This document shows, in pieces, positions 8,521 to 17,424 of a stretch of 64,000 bases of DNA. The position numbers and the translations under genes are program-made. The notes beneath the pieces were generated by a model, which worked only from the letters and a program-made list of their open reading frames with translations, ran no database searches and was not told the origin of the DNA. Location of the stretch: assembly GCF_013376095.1 (NCBI RefSeq), contig NZ_JAAMFN010000002.1, positions 124,001 through 188,000 on the forward strand, written 5' to 3'. This DNA is from Arthrobacter sp. SDTb3-6 (GTDB taxonomy: Bacteria; Actinomycetota; Actinomycetes; Actinomycetales; Micrococcaceae). Position 1 is the first letter of the stretch; every line of letters starts with the position of its first letter.

Positions 8521-9804
8521 TTACTTGTCGCTTGCCAGGAACTTTTGGAAGGCGTCGTTGGCTGCCGTGGCGGCCGCGGCGGAATCGCCGCCGGTGATGG
8601 CGGTGACAATCGGCCCGCCCACAATCTCCCGCGCCTTGCCCACGGCAATCACGAGGGGCCGGTCGTGGCCCACGCCGTGCTCGGCGCTGAAGGCAATGGC
8701 CTGGGCCAGGTCCTTCGGGTACGTCGAGGTGCCGTCGGCGTCCGCCCACACGGAACTGCGCGGGCCCGGGACACCGGCCTTCTGCGCCGCCAGGGTCCGT
8801 TCCTTGGACGTGGCCCACTGGATGAACTTCCAGGCGTTTTCCTGGTTGCCCGAGGCCGAGTTGATGGCAAGGCCCCATGACGGGATGTTGTAGGGCTTGG
8901 CGCCGGCGGGGCCTGCCGGCAGCGCTGCGAAGCCCACCTTGTCGGCAACCTTGGATTTCGCCGCGTCGGTGGCGTTCTTGTACAGGGAGTCGGCCTCGGT
9001 GTAGAAAGCCGCGTTGCCCTGCGTGAAGATGGCCATGGCCTCCGGCCAGCTCATGTCGGTGCTGACGTTGGCGGGGCCGTACTTGTTGATCAGGCCGCCG
9101 TAGAAGGCGTAGGCGGCCTTGGCTTCAGGCGTTGCGATGCTCGATTTGCCGGATTCGTCCATGAAATCCCCGCCGAAGCTGTACAGGAAGCTGGAGAACT
9201 GTGTGACGGCCGCGGACTTGTTGGTGCGGGCCACGAAGCCGGCAATGCCCTTGTTGGCCCCGGAAATCTTCTTGGCCGCCGCCTCGAGCTCCGCCATGGT
9301 CTTGGGAACCGCCACGCCGGCCGCTTCGAGCAGGTCCTTGCGGTAGTAGAGCACCTCGCGCTCGGTGATGATCGGCACGCCCACCACCTTGCCCTCAAAG
9401 GTGCTGGCCGTGACCGGTCCCGGCTGGAAGTCCTTCCAGTCCCAGGACGCGTCCGAGGTGACATGCGCGGTCAGGTCGGCCAGGTAGGTGTTTTTGGCAA
9501 ACTGCTTGCCTTCCTGGAGCGGGCGGTACATCATCACGTCAATTTCGTCGCTGCCCGCGTTGAGCTTGACGTTGTACTGGTCGGAAAGCTGGTCTTCGCC
9601 AAGCTGGGTCAGCTCGACCTTGAGCCCCGACGCTTTTTCAAATTCAGGGATGGCAGCCTTGATGCCGTCGGTCCACACGTGGTTGGCGAGCGTGACGCGC
9701 ACCGTGTTGGACGCCTTTCCCCCGCCGCCGCCACCGCAGGCCGCAACACCGAATGGAACCACTACTGCAACAGCCAGGAGCTGGAGTACTGAGCGTCGCT
9801 TCAT
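8521..9804 (-). CDS. Sugar-acid ABC transporter solute-binding lipoprotein
   Basis: This 427-residue family-1 extracellular binding protein has a signal peptide with lipobox: MKRRSVLQLLAVAVVVPFGV is followed by AAC and then a glycine-rich linker (GGGGGGKAS). The mature protein has the usual two-lobe features of this class (FEGKVVGVPI, FYTEADSLY, GPRSSVWAD). The start is the ATG at 9804 with GGAAG upstream; an in-frame extension to 9861 runs over the ribosome site. It is the first gene of the galactonate operon, expressed from a promoter facing the FadR-type regulator, and should be the most abundant component. Confidence 0.9.
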   Translation of the reverse strand: MKRRSVLQLLAVAVVVPFGVAACGGGGGGKASNTVRVTLANHVWTDGIKAAIPEFEKASGLKVELTQLGEDQLSDQYNVKLNAGSDEIDVMMYRPLQEGKQFAKNTYLADLTAHVTSDASWDWKDFQPGPVTASTFEGKVVGVPIITEREVLYYRKDLLEAAGVAVPKTMAELEAAAKKISGANKGIAGFVARTNKSAAVTQFSSFLYSFGGDFMDESGKSSIATPEAKAAYAFYGGLINKYGPANVSTDMSWPEAMAIFTQGNAAFYTEADSLYKNATDAAKSKVADKVGFAALPAGPAGAKPYNIPSWGLAINSASGNQENAWKFIQWATSKERTLAAQKAGVPGPRSSVWADADGTSTYPKDLAQAIAFSAEHGVGHDRPLVIAVGKAREIVGGPIVTAITGGDSAAAATAANDAFQKFLASDK

Positions 9805-9885
9805 TACGACTTCCTTTTCTTTTTGGCAGGAACCACAGGGTTCCGAATGACAATGCGGCACCGAAACACATATGCCGTATTGGAG

Positions 9886-9914
9886 ATGCTAATCACATAA
9901 AACATACTTATCAA
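9886..9914 (-). promoter_or_regulatory. Promoter of the galactonate operon
   Basis: Read on the minus strand: TTGATA (-35, 9914-9909), exactly 17 bp, TAGCAT (-10, 9891-9886), about 80 bp upstream of the lipoprotein ATG. The -35 abuts a TGGT-tgag-ACCA palindrome (9915-9926) that could be a repressor site. Confidence 0.5.
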
Positions 9915-9944
9915 TGGTTGAGACCAAATCGGTATGATGCATCC
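9915..9944 (+). promoter_or_regulatory. Candidate GntR/FadR operator and leaderless -10 of the regulator
   Basis: TGGT-TGAG-ACCA (9915-9926) is a symmetric GT...AC site of the sort bound by FadR-group regulators; its 4-nt centre differs from the classical 3-nt spacing. TATGAT (9933-9938) ends 6 nt before the regulator's ATG, which would make that mRNA leaderless. Both face the operon promoter, suggesting autoregulation and operon repression by the same protein. Confidence 0.4.
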
Positions 9945-10748
9945 ATGACCGCCTCCCGGACAGCTGGACCGCCGCCACCCGCCCCCGACCACGGCGCGGG
10001 CACCGCTGGCGGCGTGCCGTCCGCCGGCCTTCCGCGCGAGTACCTGCACTCCGCCCTCGTTGACAAACTCGGGCTGGCCGTTGTGACCAGGGAATTTCCG
10101 CCCCACGCCGTGCTGAGCATCGAGGAACTGGAAGTGCGCTATGGCGTTTCGCGCTCCGTCATCCGCGAGGTCATCCGGGTGCTGTCGTCGCTCGGGCTGC
10201 TCGCCTCAAGGCGTCGTTTGGGAACGGTCGTCCAGCCGGCCACCGCCTGGAACCTCTACGACCCCCATGTCATCCGATGGCGGCTCGCCTCGGACGACCG
10301 CATAGACCAGCTTCGCAGCCTCAGTGAGCTGCGCTCCGCCATCGAACCCCAGGCAGCAAAACTGGCGGCCCAACGCGCCAGCTTCGCCGACGCCAGTGAA
10401 CTGGTGTACCTGTCCGCGCAGATGTGGGCCAGGGGCCATGATTCGGACATCGCCGAATTCCTCAAGCTCGATGTGCTCTTCCACGCGAAAATGCTCGAAT
10501 GCTCCGGCAACGAAATGTTTGCCCAGCTCAACTCCCTCGTCACGGAGGTCCTCAAGGGCCGCATAGACCATGGGCTCATGCCGCGCAGCCCCAACCACGA
10601 GGCCATGCGGTTTCACGTGGACGTTGCCAACGCCATCCAGCGGCGCGACGGCGATGCGGCGCAGGCCGCCATGACACGGATCGTGGAACAGTCCATGGAT
10701 GAGATGGGTGTCATCTGGGAAACCGGCCTCCCCAAACCGGCGCCGTAG
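9945..10748 (+). CDS. FadR/GntR-family transcriptional regulator of galactonate use
   Basis: This 267-residue regulator has an N-terminal winged helix ([33 protein letters not shown]) and a C-terminal FCD ligand domain. The FCD metal/ligand residues are visible in [25 protein letters not shown] and [13 protein letters not shown]. It is divergent from the galactonate operon and therefore is the likely counterpart of DgoR, a repressor released by galactonate or a pathway intermediate. The first ~35 residues are low-complexity Pro/Ala/Gly. The start ATG at 9945 is chosen because a -10 box lies 6 nt upstream and no Shine-Dalgarno exists. Confidence 0.85.
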   Translation: MTASRTAGPPPPAPDHGAGTAGGVPSAGLPREYLHSALVDKLGLAVVTREFPPHAVLSIEELEVRYGVSRSVIREVIRVLSSLGLLASRRRLGTVVQPATAWNLYDPHVIRWRLASDDRIDQLRSLSELRSAIEPQAAKLAAQRASFADASELVYLSAQMWARGHDSDIAEFLKLDVLFHAKMLECSGNEMFAQLNSLVTEVLKGRIDHGLMPRSPNHEAMRFHVDVANAIQRRDGDAAQAAMTRIVEQSMDEMGVIWETGLPKPAP

Positions 10749-10785
10749 CACCGGTCCGCGTAACACCCTTGTTACACCGAGGCGC

Positions 10786-10798
10786 TAGCCTTGGATCC
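10786..10798 (+). promoter_or_regulatory. Leaderless -10 box of nadE
   Basis: TAGCCT (10786-10791) is followed by 7 nt and then the ATG at 10799. No ribosome-binding site is present, so translation from a leaderless mRNA is inferred. No convincing -35 was found. Confidence 0.4.
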
Positions 10799-11620
10799 AT
10801 GCGCGAACTCCAGGCACAGATCATTGCAGAACTGGGCGTCAGGCCCACCATTGACCCGGCGGCGGAAATCACCCGCCGCGTGGAATTCCTCAAGGGCTAC
10901 CTCAAGGCCACGGGCACGAGGGGCTATGTGCTGGGCATCAGCGGCGGCATCGACTCCACCCTCGCCGGCAGGCTGGCCCAGCTCGCCGTGGAAAGCCTGG
11001 CCCGGGAAGGCATTGAGGCCGACTTCATCGCCGTCCGCCTGCCCTATGGCATCCAGCACGACGAGGACGACGCACAGGCGGCCCTGGACTTCATCCGTGC
11101 CAAGACCGAACGCACCTTCAACATCGCCGCCGCCGTGGACGGCTTCGAGGCGGAGTTTGCCAGGACCGCCACGGAGGACGTCAGCGACTTCAACAAGGGC
11201 AACATCAAGGCCCGCTCCCGCATGATCGCCCAGTACGCGCTGGCCGGCCACGACAACCTGCTGGTGGTCGGCACCGACCACGCGGCCGAATCCGTGACGG
11301 GATTCTTCACCAAGTTCGGCGACGGCGGGGCGGACATCCTGCCGCTGTTCACGCTGAACAAGCGCCAAAACCGCCAACTGCTCCAGCACCTGGGCGCACC
11401 CGAAAAACTCTGGGCCAAGGTGCCCACCGCCGACCTGCTGGACGGCAGGCCGGGGCGCACCGACGAGGACGAGCTCGGCATCAGCTACGAGGAAATTGAC
11501 GACTACCTGGAGGGCCGGGAGATCGGCGACGTCCCGGCGTCGGGCATCGAGCGGCGGTACCTGGCGACCCGGCACAAGCGCACCACGCCGGTGTCGCTGC
11601 TGGACACGTGGTGGAAGTAG
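10799..11620 (+). CDS. nadE: NAD+ synthetase, ammonia-dependent
   Basis: This 273-residue enzyme makes NAD from nicotinate adenine dinucleotide, ATP and ammonia. The PP-loop ATP pyrophosphatase motif [14 protein letters not shown] is clear, as are [26 protein letters not shown] (substrate loop) and [18 protein letters not shown]. There is no N-terminal glutaminase domain, and the length is close to E. coli NadE (275), so it is the ammonia-dependent form. The gene begins 50 bp after the FadR-type regulator with its own leaderless-type -10 box. Confidence 0.95.
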   Translation: MRELQAQIIAELGVRPTIDPAAEITRRVEFLKGYLKATGTRGYVLGISGGIDSTLAGRLAQLAVESLAREGIEADFIAVRLPYGIQHDEDDAQAALDFIRAKTERTFNIAAAVDGFEAEFARTATEDVSDFNKGNIKARSRMIAQYALAGHDNLLVVGTDHAAESVTGFFTKFGDGGADILPLFTLNKRQNRQLLQHLGAPEKLWAKVPTADLLDGRPGRTDEDELGISYEEIDDYLEGREIGDVPASGIERRYLATRHKRTTPVSLLDTWWK

Positions 11621-11712
11621 GGCCCGGCCGCACCGCCGTCGCGTATATTTCACAGTGAGGCCTGTTGTTCCCCGGGCCGATCATCCTGGCAACGAAGCCG
11701 AAAGGTGGCCCC

Positions 11713-13470
11713 ATGACCGTCACTGAAGAATTCCGTGAGGCACGCAACCGCCTGCTGGAGATGCGCCTGGACAACGCCCGCGCCCAGCGCGAATTCACCT
11801 GGCCGGCGTTCACCGAATTCAACTTTGCCCTGGACTGGATCGACCAAATCGCGCAGGACCCGGCCACCGGCAACAACCCGGCACTGGTGATCGTGGAACA
11901 GGACGGTTCCGCCACCCGCCGCAGCTTCAAGGACCTGTCCCTGCGTTCGAACCAGGTGGCGAACTGGCTGCGGCACAAGGGCATCCGCCGCGGCGACCAC
12001 ATGGTCATCATGCTCGGCAACCAGGTGGAGCTGTGGGAACTCATGCTCGCCTGCATCAAGCTCGGCGTGGTCATGATCCCCACCACCACCATGATGGGGC
12101 CGGCGGACCTCCGCGACCGGGTGGCGCGCGGCGCAGCCCGCTGGATCGGCGTGCGGGCGGACAACCTGGCCAAGTTTGCCGATGTCCCGGGCGACTACAC
12201 ACTGGTGGGCATCGGCCCCGATCCCGCGGCGGCCGCAGCTGCGGGCCGGCCCGTCCTCGACTACGCCGACGCGGACGGCGCCCCGGAGGACTTCACGCCG
12301 GACGCGCCCACCCGGGCGGATGAAACCATGCTGCTGTACTTCACCTCAGGCACCACCTCCAAGGCGAAGCTGGTGGAGCACACGCACACCTCCTACCCCG
12401 TGGGCCACCTCTCCACCATGTTCTGGATCGGCCTGGAGCCCGGTGACGTCCACCTCAACGTCGCCTCGCCGGGCTGGGCCAAGCACGCCTGGTCCAACGT
12501 GTTCACACCGTGGATCGCCGAGGCCTGTGTGTTCATCTACAACTACACGCGCTTCGACGCCAAGGCCCTCATGGCGCAGATGGATGCCGAGCATGTCACG
12601 AGCTTCTGCGCCCCGCCCACCGTGTGGCGCATGCTCATCCAGGCGGACCTCACGCTGCTGAAAAACCCGCCCACCAAGGTGGTTTCGGCCGGCGAGCCGC
12701 TCAACGCCGAGGTGATCGACCAGGTGGAGCGTGCCTGGGGACAGCTGATCCGGGACGGCTTCGGCCAGACGGAAACCACCGTCCAGGTCGCTAACACGCC
12801 GGGCCAGCCGATCAAGATCGGCTCCATGGGCCGGCCGCTGCCCGGCTACGACGTGGTCCTGTTGGACCTTGTGACCGGGGAGGAAACGGACGACGGCGAA
12901 CTGTGCCTGCGCCTGGACCCCGCCCCCGTGGGGCTCACCAAGGGCTACTTCGGCGACCCCGCCAAGACGGCCGAGGCCTTCCGTGGCGGCTTCTACCACA
13001 CGGGCGACGTGGCCAGCCGGGACGAAAACGGGGTCCTGACCTACGTGGGCCGCAGCGACGACGTGTTCAAGTCCTCCGACTACCGGCTCTCCCCCTTTGA
13101 GCTGGAAAGCGTGCTGATTGAACACCCGGCCGTGGCGGAGGCGGCCGTGGTGCCCTCCCCAGACGCCCTGCGCCTGAACGTGCCCAAGGCGTACGTGGTG
13201 CTGGCGGCGGCCTATGAGCCCAGCGACGAACTGGCCGGGGAGCTCTTTGCCTTCTGCCGCGAGCACCTGCCGGCGTACAAGCGGATCCGCCGCCTGGAAT
13301 TTGCCGAGCTGCCCAAGACCATTTCCGGGAAAATCCGCCGCGTGGAGCTGCGGGCCAACGAGGAGGCACGCCACGGCGACGGTTCCGGCCAGGCGTCGGG
13401 CACCCCCGCCGCGGCCGGCCTGGGCCGCGAGTACGCCGATTCGGAGTTCCCCGCTGCCGACGCAGGCTGA
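11713..13470 (+). CDS. AMP-dependent acyl-CoA synthetase, medium-chain type
   Basis: This 585-residue adenylate-forming ligase activates a carboxylic acid through an acyl-AMP and then forms the CoA thioester. The A3 phosphate loop reads YFTSGTTSKAKLVEH where the family usually has TSGTTGxPK, so Gly is replaced by Ser and Pro by Ala. A5 GFGQTETT, A7 YHTGDVASRDENG, A8 YVGRSDDVFKSSDYR and the A10 lysine in PKTISGKIRRVEL are intact. A ~37-residue hydrophilic tail follows the catalytic domain. The start at 11713 has an AAAGGTGG site upstream. It is monocistronic by spacing; the natural acid is unknown. Confidence 0.88.
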   Translation: MTVTEEFREARNRLLEMRLDNARAQREFTWPAFTEFNFALDWIDQIAQDPATGNNPALVIVEQDGSATRRSFKDLSLRSNQVANWLRHKGIRRGDHMVIMLGNQVELWELMLACIKLGVVMIPTTTMMGPADLRDRVARGAARWIGVRADNLAKFADVPGDYTLVGIGPDPAAAAAAGRPVLDYADADGAPEDFTPDAPTRADETMLLYFTSGTTSKAKLVEHTHTSYPVGHLSTMFWIGLEPGDVHLNVASPGWAKHAWSNVFTPWIAEACVFIYNYTRFDAKALMAQMDAEHVTSFCAPPTVWRMLIQADLTLLKNPPTKVVSAGEPLNAEVIDQVERAWGQLIRDGFGQTETTVQVANTPGQPIKIGSMGRPLPGYDVVLLDLVTGEETDDGELCLRLDPAPVGLTKGYFGDPAKTAEAFRGGFYHTGDVASRDENGVLTYVGRSDDVFKSSDYRLSPFELESVLIEHPAVAEAAVVPSPDALRLNVPKAYVVLAAAYEPSDELAGELFAFCREHLPAYKRIRRLEFAELPKTISGKIRRVELRANEEARHGDGSGQASGTPAAAGLGREYADSEFPAADAG

Positions 13471-13512
13471 CCCGGGGCGCGGCGGCGCCGCCCTTTGCAC
13501 GGCTTAACTTGA

Positions 13513-13525
13513 TAGCTTGGGATAC
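13513..13525 (+). promoter_or_regulatory. Leaderless -10 box of the exonuclease III gene
   Basis: TAGCTT (13513-13518), then 7 nt, then GTG at 13526. The arrangement matches that of nadE, and no Shine-Dalgarno is seen. Confidence 0.4.
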
Positions 13526-14329
13526 GTGAAGATAGCTACCTGGAATGTGAACTCGCTGCGCGCCCGTGCCGACCGCGTGGAGGACTGGCTGCACCGCGCC
13601 GGTGCCGACGTCCTGGCGATCCAGGAGACCAAGTGCAAGGACGAAAACTTTCCATGGGAGCTCTTTGAGAGCAACGGCTACGAGGTGGCGCACTTTGGTT
13701 TCAGCCAGTGGAACGGCGTGGCGATCGCCTCCAAGGTGGGGCTGACCGACGTCGAACGCACGTTTTCCGGCCAGCCGGCCTTTGGCAAGGGCGGCAAGGA
13801 CCCCGTCCAGGAAGCCCGCGCCATTGCCGCCACCTGCAACGGGGTGCGGATCTGGAGCCTGTACGTGCCCAACGGCCGGGCCCTCGACGACGAGCACATG
13901 CCCTACAAGCTGCAGTGGCTGGCCGAGCTGAAGGACCAGGCGGCAGGCTGGCTGGCGGACGACCCCCAGGCGCAGATCGCGCTGATGGGCGACTGGAACA
14001 TCGCACCCCGGGACGAGGACGTCTGGGACATGGACTTCTTCATCGAGCAGGGCCTGACCCACGTCAGCCCGCCCGAGCGCGCCGCCTTTGCAGCGTTTGA
14101 AAACGCAGGCTTCTCCGACGTCGTGCGCCCCCTGCACCCGGGGCCCGGCACCTACACCTACTGGGACTACACGCAGCTGCGCTTCCCGAAGAAGGAAGGG
14201 ATGCGCATCGACTTTGTCATGGCCTCCCCGGCCCTGGCTGCGCGGGTGACGGGTGCGGAAATTGACCGTGAGGAGCGCAAGGGCAAGGGCGCCTCGGACC
14301 ATGCACCGGTGATCGTGGAGCTGGGCTAG
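13526..14329 (+). CDS. xth: Exonuclease III / AP endonuclease
   Basis: This 267-residue member of the exonuclease III family nicks DNA at abasic sites and trims 3' blocks. Motifs are KIATWNVNSLRAR at the start, AIQETKCKD (metal-binding Glu), YVPNGRALDDE, MGDWNIAPRDEDVWD (active-site Asp/Asn pair), and GMRIDFVMAS and SDHAPVIVEL with the catalytic His. GTG 13526 is taken as the start because KIATWNVNS is normally within the first few residues and a -10 box sits 7 nt upstream. A TTG nine bases earlier is the alternative. The next gene starts 3 bp after the stop. Confidence 0.93.
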   Translation: MKIATWNVNSLRARADRVEDWLHRAGADVLAIQETKCKDENFPWELFESNGYEVAHFGFSQWNGVAIASKVGLTDVERTFSGQPAFGKGGKDPVQEARAIAATCNGVRIWSLYVPNGRALDDEHMPYKLQWLAELKDQAAGWLADDPQAQIALMGDWNIAPRDEDVWDMDFFIEQGLTHVSPPERAAFAAFENAGFSDVVRPLHPGPGTYTYWDYTQLRFPKKEGMRIDFVMASPALAARVTGAEIDREERKGKGASDHAPVIVELG

Positions 14330-14332
14330 GCC

Positions 14333-15175
14333 ATGCGCAACGGGCTGTATCTGGGCGGGCTCCAGCTGCCCTTCGTCTCCAGCCTGCGCGTTTACCTGCC
14401 GCGCGAGTCCTACACGGACGAACAGTTCAGCTACCTGCGCGGCCGTCTCGAGGAGGAGCAGAACCCGGTCACGGTTGATGCCCAGGAGCTGGCCGATTCG
14501 CTGGGGCGCGTCAGCCGCTCCTCCCCCAACCCGCTGCCGACGCCGGCCGTGGACCGGGTGCGCGTGTTCCAGGCCGGCGAGGGCGCCCCGCTGCTCTACG
14601 CCCCGAACCAGGTGGTGGCACGCTCCCTGTCCGCCACCACCGAACTGCTCAGCGGCCCGCTGGCCCCCCTCGCCCGGCTGGTGGTGCCGGACACCGAATG
14701 GGACCTCCACCTGGAAAAAATGGCGACGGTTCCGGTGCCCGGCACGACCCTGCAGACCCGCACGTCCACGTGGGGCATCCCGTTCAGCTGGTTCACCCTG
14801 GTTTACGCCAATGACCGCATGGAGGTGGTGGAGGCCAACGGCCGCGTGCTGACCGTGCGCATCCAGGTGCCGCTGCCCCTGGCGGTGGAACGGTCCGGGC
14901 AGACGCTGAAGATGCTGGCCGAGATGGCCCCCGAGCTGGACCTCTTTGAGGAACTCGACGAGCTGCACGGCTGGCTGGACGCCTTCAGCAACGAGGGCAT
15001 GGTGGAACTTGACTACGGACCCGTGGCCAACCGCGTGCACCCCGACGACTCCCCGGCGGACGTCCACGCCGGCCTGCAATGCCTGGCCGAGGGCGACCTG
15101 ACCGGCGCCGCGGCAGCCTACCGCCGGCTGGCCCGACGCTGGATGCCCATCCGCCAACTGGCCCGCGCGAACTAG
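14333..15175 (+). CDS. Conserved hypothetical protein
   Basis: I do not recognise this 280-residue protein as a family of known function. It begins LYLGGLQLPFVSSLRVYLP and contains PFSWFTLVYANDRMEVVEANGRVLTVRIQVPLPLA, ending in an Ala/Arg-rich helix (GAAAAYRRLARRWMPIRQLAR). There is no signal peptide, membrane segment or catalytic motif. It is only 3 bp downstream of the exonuclease gene, so co-transcription is almost certain and a housekeeping or repair-linked role is possible but not shown. Confidence 0.75.
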   Translation: MRNGLYLGGLQLPFVSSLRVYLPRESYTDEQFSYLRGRLEEEQNPVTVDAQELADSLGRVSRSSPNPLPTPAVDRVRVFQAGEGAPLLYAPNQVVARSLSATTELLSGPLAPLARLVVPDTEWDLHLEKMATVPVPGTTLQTRTSTWGIPFSWFTLVYANDRMEVVEANGRVLTVRIQVPLPLAVERSGQTLKMLAEMAPELDLFEELDELHGWLDAFSNEGMVELDYGPVANRVHPDDSPADVHAGLQCLAEGDLTGAAAAYRRLARRWMPIRQLARAN

Positions 15176-15216
15176 CCGTGCAGCCCGGCCGCCGCCGCCG
15201 ATTGAGCCTGCCGAAA

Positions 15217-16236
15217 TCAAGCCTCGCGCGGCGGCGGGGCGGTGCTGCGCCGGACCTTCAGCTCGAACGGCATGGTCACATCCCGCACGGCGCCTGCGGT
15301 TCCGCCGAGTTCTGCCAGCAGCATGCCGGCCGCCGCACGGCCGTGCTCCCAGGGCTGCTGGGCGATGGTGGTCAGGCCGGCCGGGGCTGAAAAATCGTGG
15401 TCGTCGATCCCGATGAGCGAGAGCTCTTCCGGGATGCGGATCCCGCGGCGCTGCGCCTCAAACATGGCGCCCAGTGCCATTTCGTCGGAGCCGCAGAAAA
15501 GGGCCGTGGGCCGCTCGCCGGGCGCTTCAAATATCCGCGCCGCCGCCTGCATGCCGTCGGAAACGGTGAATTCCCCGGCCGCGTTCCACCCCGGGCGGGG
15601 CTCCAGCCCGGCGCGTGCCATGGCCGCCTCAAACGCCACCGTGCGAAGGGCGGGGACCCTGAAGGTCTGCTCATCCTGGACGCCGCCGCGCAGGTGCCCG
15701 ATCCGGCGGTGCCCCAGCCCGATCAGATGGTCCATGGCGGCCGTGGCGGCGGCGACGTCGTCAATGTAGACGCCGCGGCAGCCGTTCACGGGACCACCCA
15801 CCGAGAGCAGCGGGATGTCGGTGTGGTGGAGCTGGCGCAGTTCCTCCTCGGAGAGGCCCAGGGACAACACCAGCAGCGCGTCGATCTGCTTGCGCACCAT
15901 GCTTTCGGTGAAGCTGCGTTTCTGGCCGTGGAGGTAGCCGCCCAGGCTGAACAGCAGCAGGTTGTAGCCGTTCTCCCGCAGCACCTGGTCAATCCCCTCA
16001 ATGGCGTGCCCAAAGTACCAGCGGTCCACAAACGGCACCAACACCCCCACGGTCCGGGTGCGCCCGGTGGCGAGCCCGCTGGCCGAGCGCGACGGCACGT
16101 AGCCCAGCTCCGCAGCCACCGAGAACACCTTCGCCCGGGTCGCCTCGCTGACGCGCGGCAGCCCCCTGAGTGCACGTGACACGGTGGCCGTTGAAACGTG
16201 TGCCTGCGCGGCAACATCGTCAATGCTGACGCCCAT
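15217..16236 (-). CDS. LacI-family transcriptional regulator
   Basis: This 339-residue repressor has the LacI helix-turn-helix at the N-terminus (SIDDVAAQAHVSTATVSRALRG), the hinge helix with PSRSASGLATGRT, and a periplasmic-binding-protein-like sugar domain with ALFCGSDEMALGAMF and SLIGIDDHDF. It is the last gene of a sugar ABC cluster on the same strand. The LacI-type operator on the cluster promoter (20001-20014) is its likely target. The inducing sugar is unknown. Confidence 0.92.
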   Translation of the reverse strand: MGVSIDDVAAQAHVSTATVSRALRGLPRVSEATRAKVFSVAAELGYVPSRSASGLATGRTRTVGVLVPFVDRWYFGHAIEGIDQVLRENGYNLLLFSLGGYLHGQKRSFTESMVRKQIDALLVLSLGLSEEELRQLHHTDIPLLSVGGPVNGCRGVYIDDVAAATAAMDHLIGLGHRRIGHLRGGVQDEQTFRVPALRTVAFEAAMARAGLEPRPGWNAAGEFTVSDGMQAAARIFEAPGERPTALFCGSDEMALGAMFEAQRRGIRIPEELSLIGIDDHDFSAPAGLTTIAQQPWEHGRAAAGMLLAELGGTAGAVRDVTMPFELKVRRSTAPPPREA

Positions 16237-16286
16237 GTTCGCTCTCTCCCCCCTTGGCTGCGCCTACGATTCTGCCGTGGCGCCCC

Positions 16287-16544
16287 TCAGCGGGGCCGCC
16301 GTGCGATGCGGGCCGGCAGTTTCCGGCGGAGCCGGACCATGCCCCAGAGCCCCAGCACCAGCGCCAACAGGCCCAGGGCCCACAGGAGCGCGGGCTGCCC
16401 GGTCACCTCCAGCCAGACGGTGATGCCAAGGACCACCAGCGCCCAGAACCCGAGGAAGCCGATGATCAGGTCAAAGTCCTCCGCACTGCGCTGCCGGGAC
16501 GCGGGGGCGTGCAGCCCCGAACCCTTCGGTTGGCGGCCCCGCAC
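16287..16544 (-). CDS. Small two-TM membrane protein
   Basis: This 85-residue protein has two hydrophobic helices (LIIGFLGFWALVVLGITVWL and LLWALGLLALVLGLWGMV) and Arg-rich ends. Its GTG directly follows the TAG of the MalG-type permease gene (no gap), implying coupled translation. Such small proteins are often seen at the end of actinobacterial sugar ABC operons. A transporter-linked role is only inferred. Confidence 0.7.
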   Translation of the reverse strand: MRGRQPKGSGLHAPASRQRSAEDFDLIIGFLGFWALVVLGITVWLEVTGQPALLWALGLLALVLGLWGMVRLRRKLPARIARRPR

Positions 16545-17423
16545 CTACTTCACCGCCCCCGCCGTCAGGCCGGCCACGATCTTGCGCTGGAACACCAGCA
16601 CCAGGATCACGAGCGGAATGGTCACCACGGTTCCGGCGGCCATGACGGCCGTGTACGGTTCCTGGTGCGGCTGCGAACCGGCAAAGTAGGCGATGGCCAC
16701 CGTGACGGTCTTGGTGGCGTCGCTGGAGAGCTGGCTGGCGATCAGGAACTCGTTCCAGGCGCCGATGAAGGCCAGGATGGCCGTGGTGAAGACGGCCGGG
16801 GCGGCCAGCGGCATGATGACCTTGCGGAACGCCTCCCCCTGGGTGCAGCCGTCGATCCGGGCCGCCTCCTCCAGCTCCCACGGCATTTCGCGGAAGAAGG
16901 ACGTCAGCGTGTAGACGGTCAGCGGCAGCACGAAGGAGATGTTCGGGATGATCAGCGCCTGGTAGGTGCCCATCCAGCCGATGTTGGTGAACAGCTGGAA
17001 CAGCGGGGTGACGATGGCGACGCCGGGGAACATCGAGGCGCCGAGCACAAAGCCAAGCACCAGGAACTTGAAGCGGAACTCCAGCCGGGCCAGGGCATAG
17101 GCGGCAAACACGCCAAACAGCAGGGCCACGGCGGTGGTGACGCCGGAAACAATCAGCGAGTTCAGCAGGTTCTGCGCAAAGTGGTTGCCCAGGCTGGTGG
17201 AGAACACGGTGCTGAAGTTGTCCCAGGTGACGTGCGTGAACCAGGGCGTCGGGTCAAAGGTGTAGCCGACGTCCCGGAACGCCGTGACCAGCATCCAATA
17301 GAACGGCAGCAGGCACCAGATGAGGATGACGGCGGCACTGACGTAGGTGCGCGAGCTGACCCAGCGCTCGCGCCGCCGGGCCACGGACTTTGCAGCCGCC
17401 GGATCAAGGGTTGCAACGCTCAT
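16545..17423 (-). CDS. Sugar ABC transporter permease, MalG type
   Basis: This 292-residue permease has about six TM helices and the EAA loop ELEEAARIDGCTQGEAFRKV. The start is the ATG at 17423, one base after the stop of the MalF-type gene. A longer in-frame extension would read back into that gene. It forms the translocation pore with the preceding permease. No ATPase gene is in the cluster. Confidence 0.9.
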   Translation of the reverse strand: MSVATLDPAAAKSVARRRERWVSSRTYVSAAVILIWCLLPFYWMLVTAFRDVGYTFDPTPWFTHVTWDNFSTVFSTSLGNHFAQNLLNSLIVSGVTTAVALLFGVFAAYALARLEFRFKFLVLGFVLGASMFPGVAIVTPLFQLFTNIGWMGTYQALIIPNISFVLPLTVYTLTSFFREMPWELEEAARIDGCTQGEAFRKVIMPLAAPAVFTTAILAFIGAWNEFLIASQLSSDATKTVTVAIAYFAGSQPHQEPYTAVMAAGTVVTIPLVILVLVFQRKIVAGLTAGAVK

Positions 17424-17424
17424 T

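Noticed and set aside
13067-15220. A 717-codon minus-strand frame across the synthetase end, exonuclease III and the unknown gene.
   Set aside because: It runs opposite three real genes, has no motifs and reads as Gly/His/Gln-rich shadow sequence.
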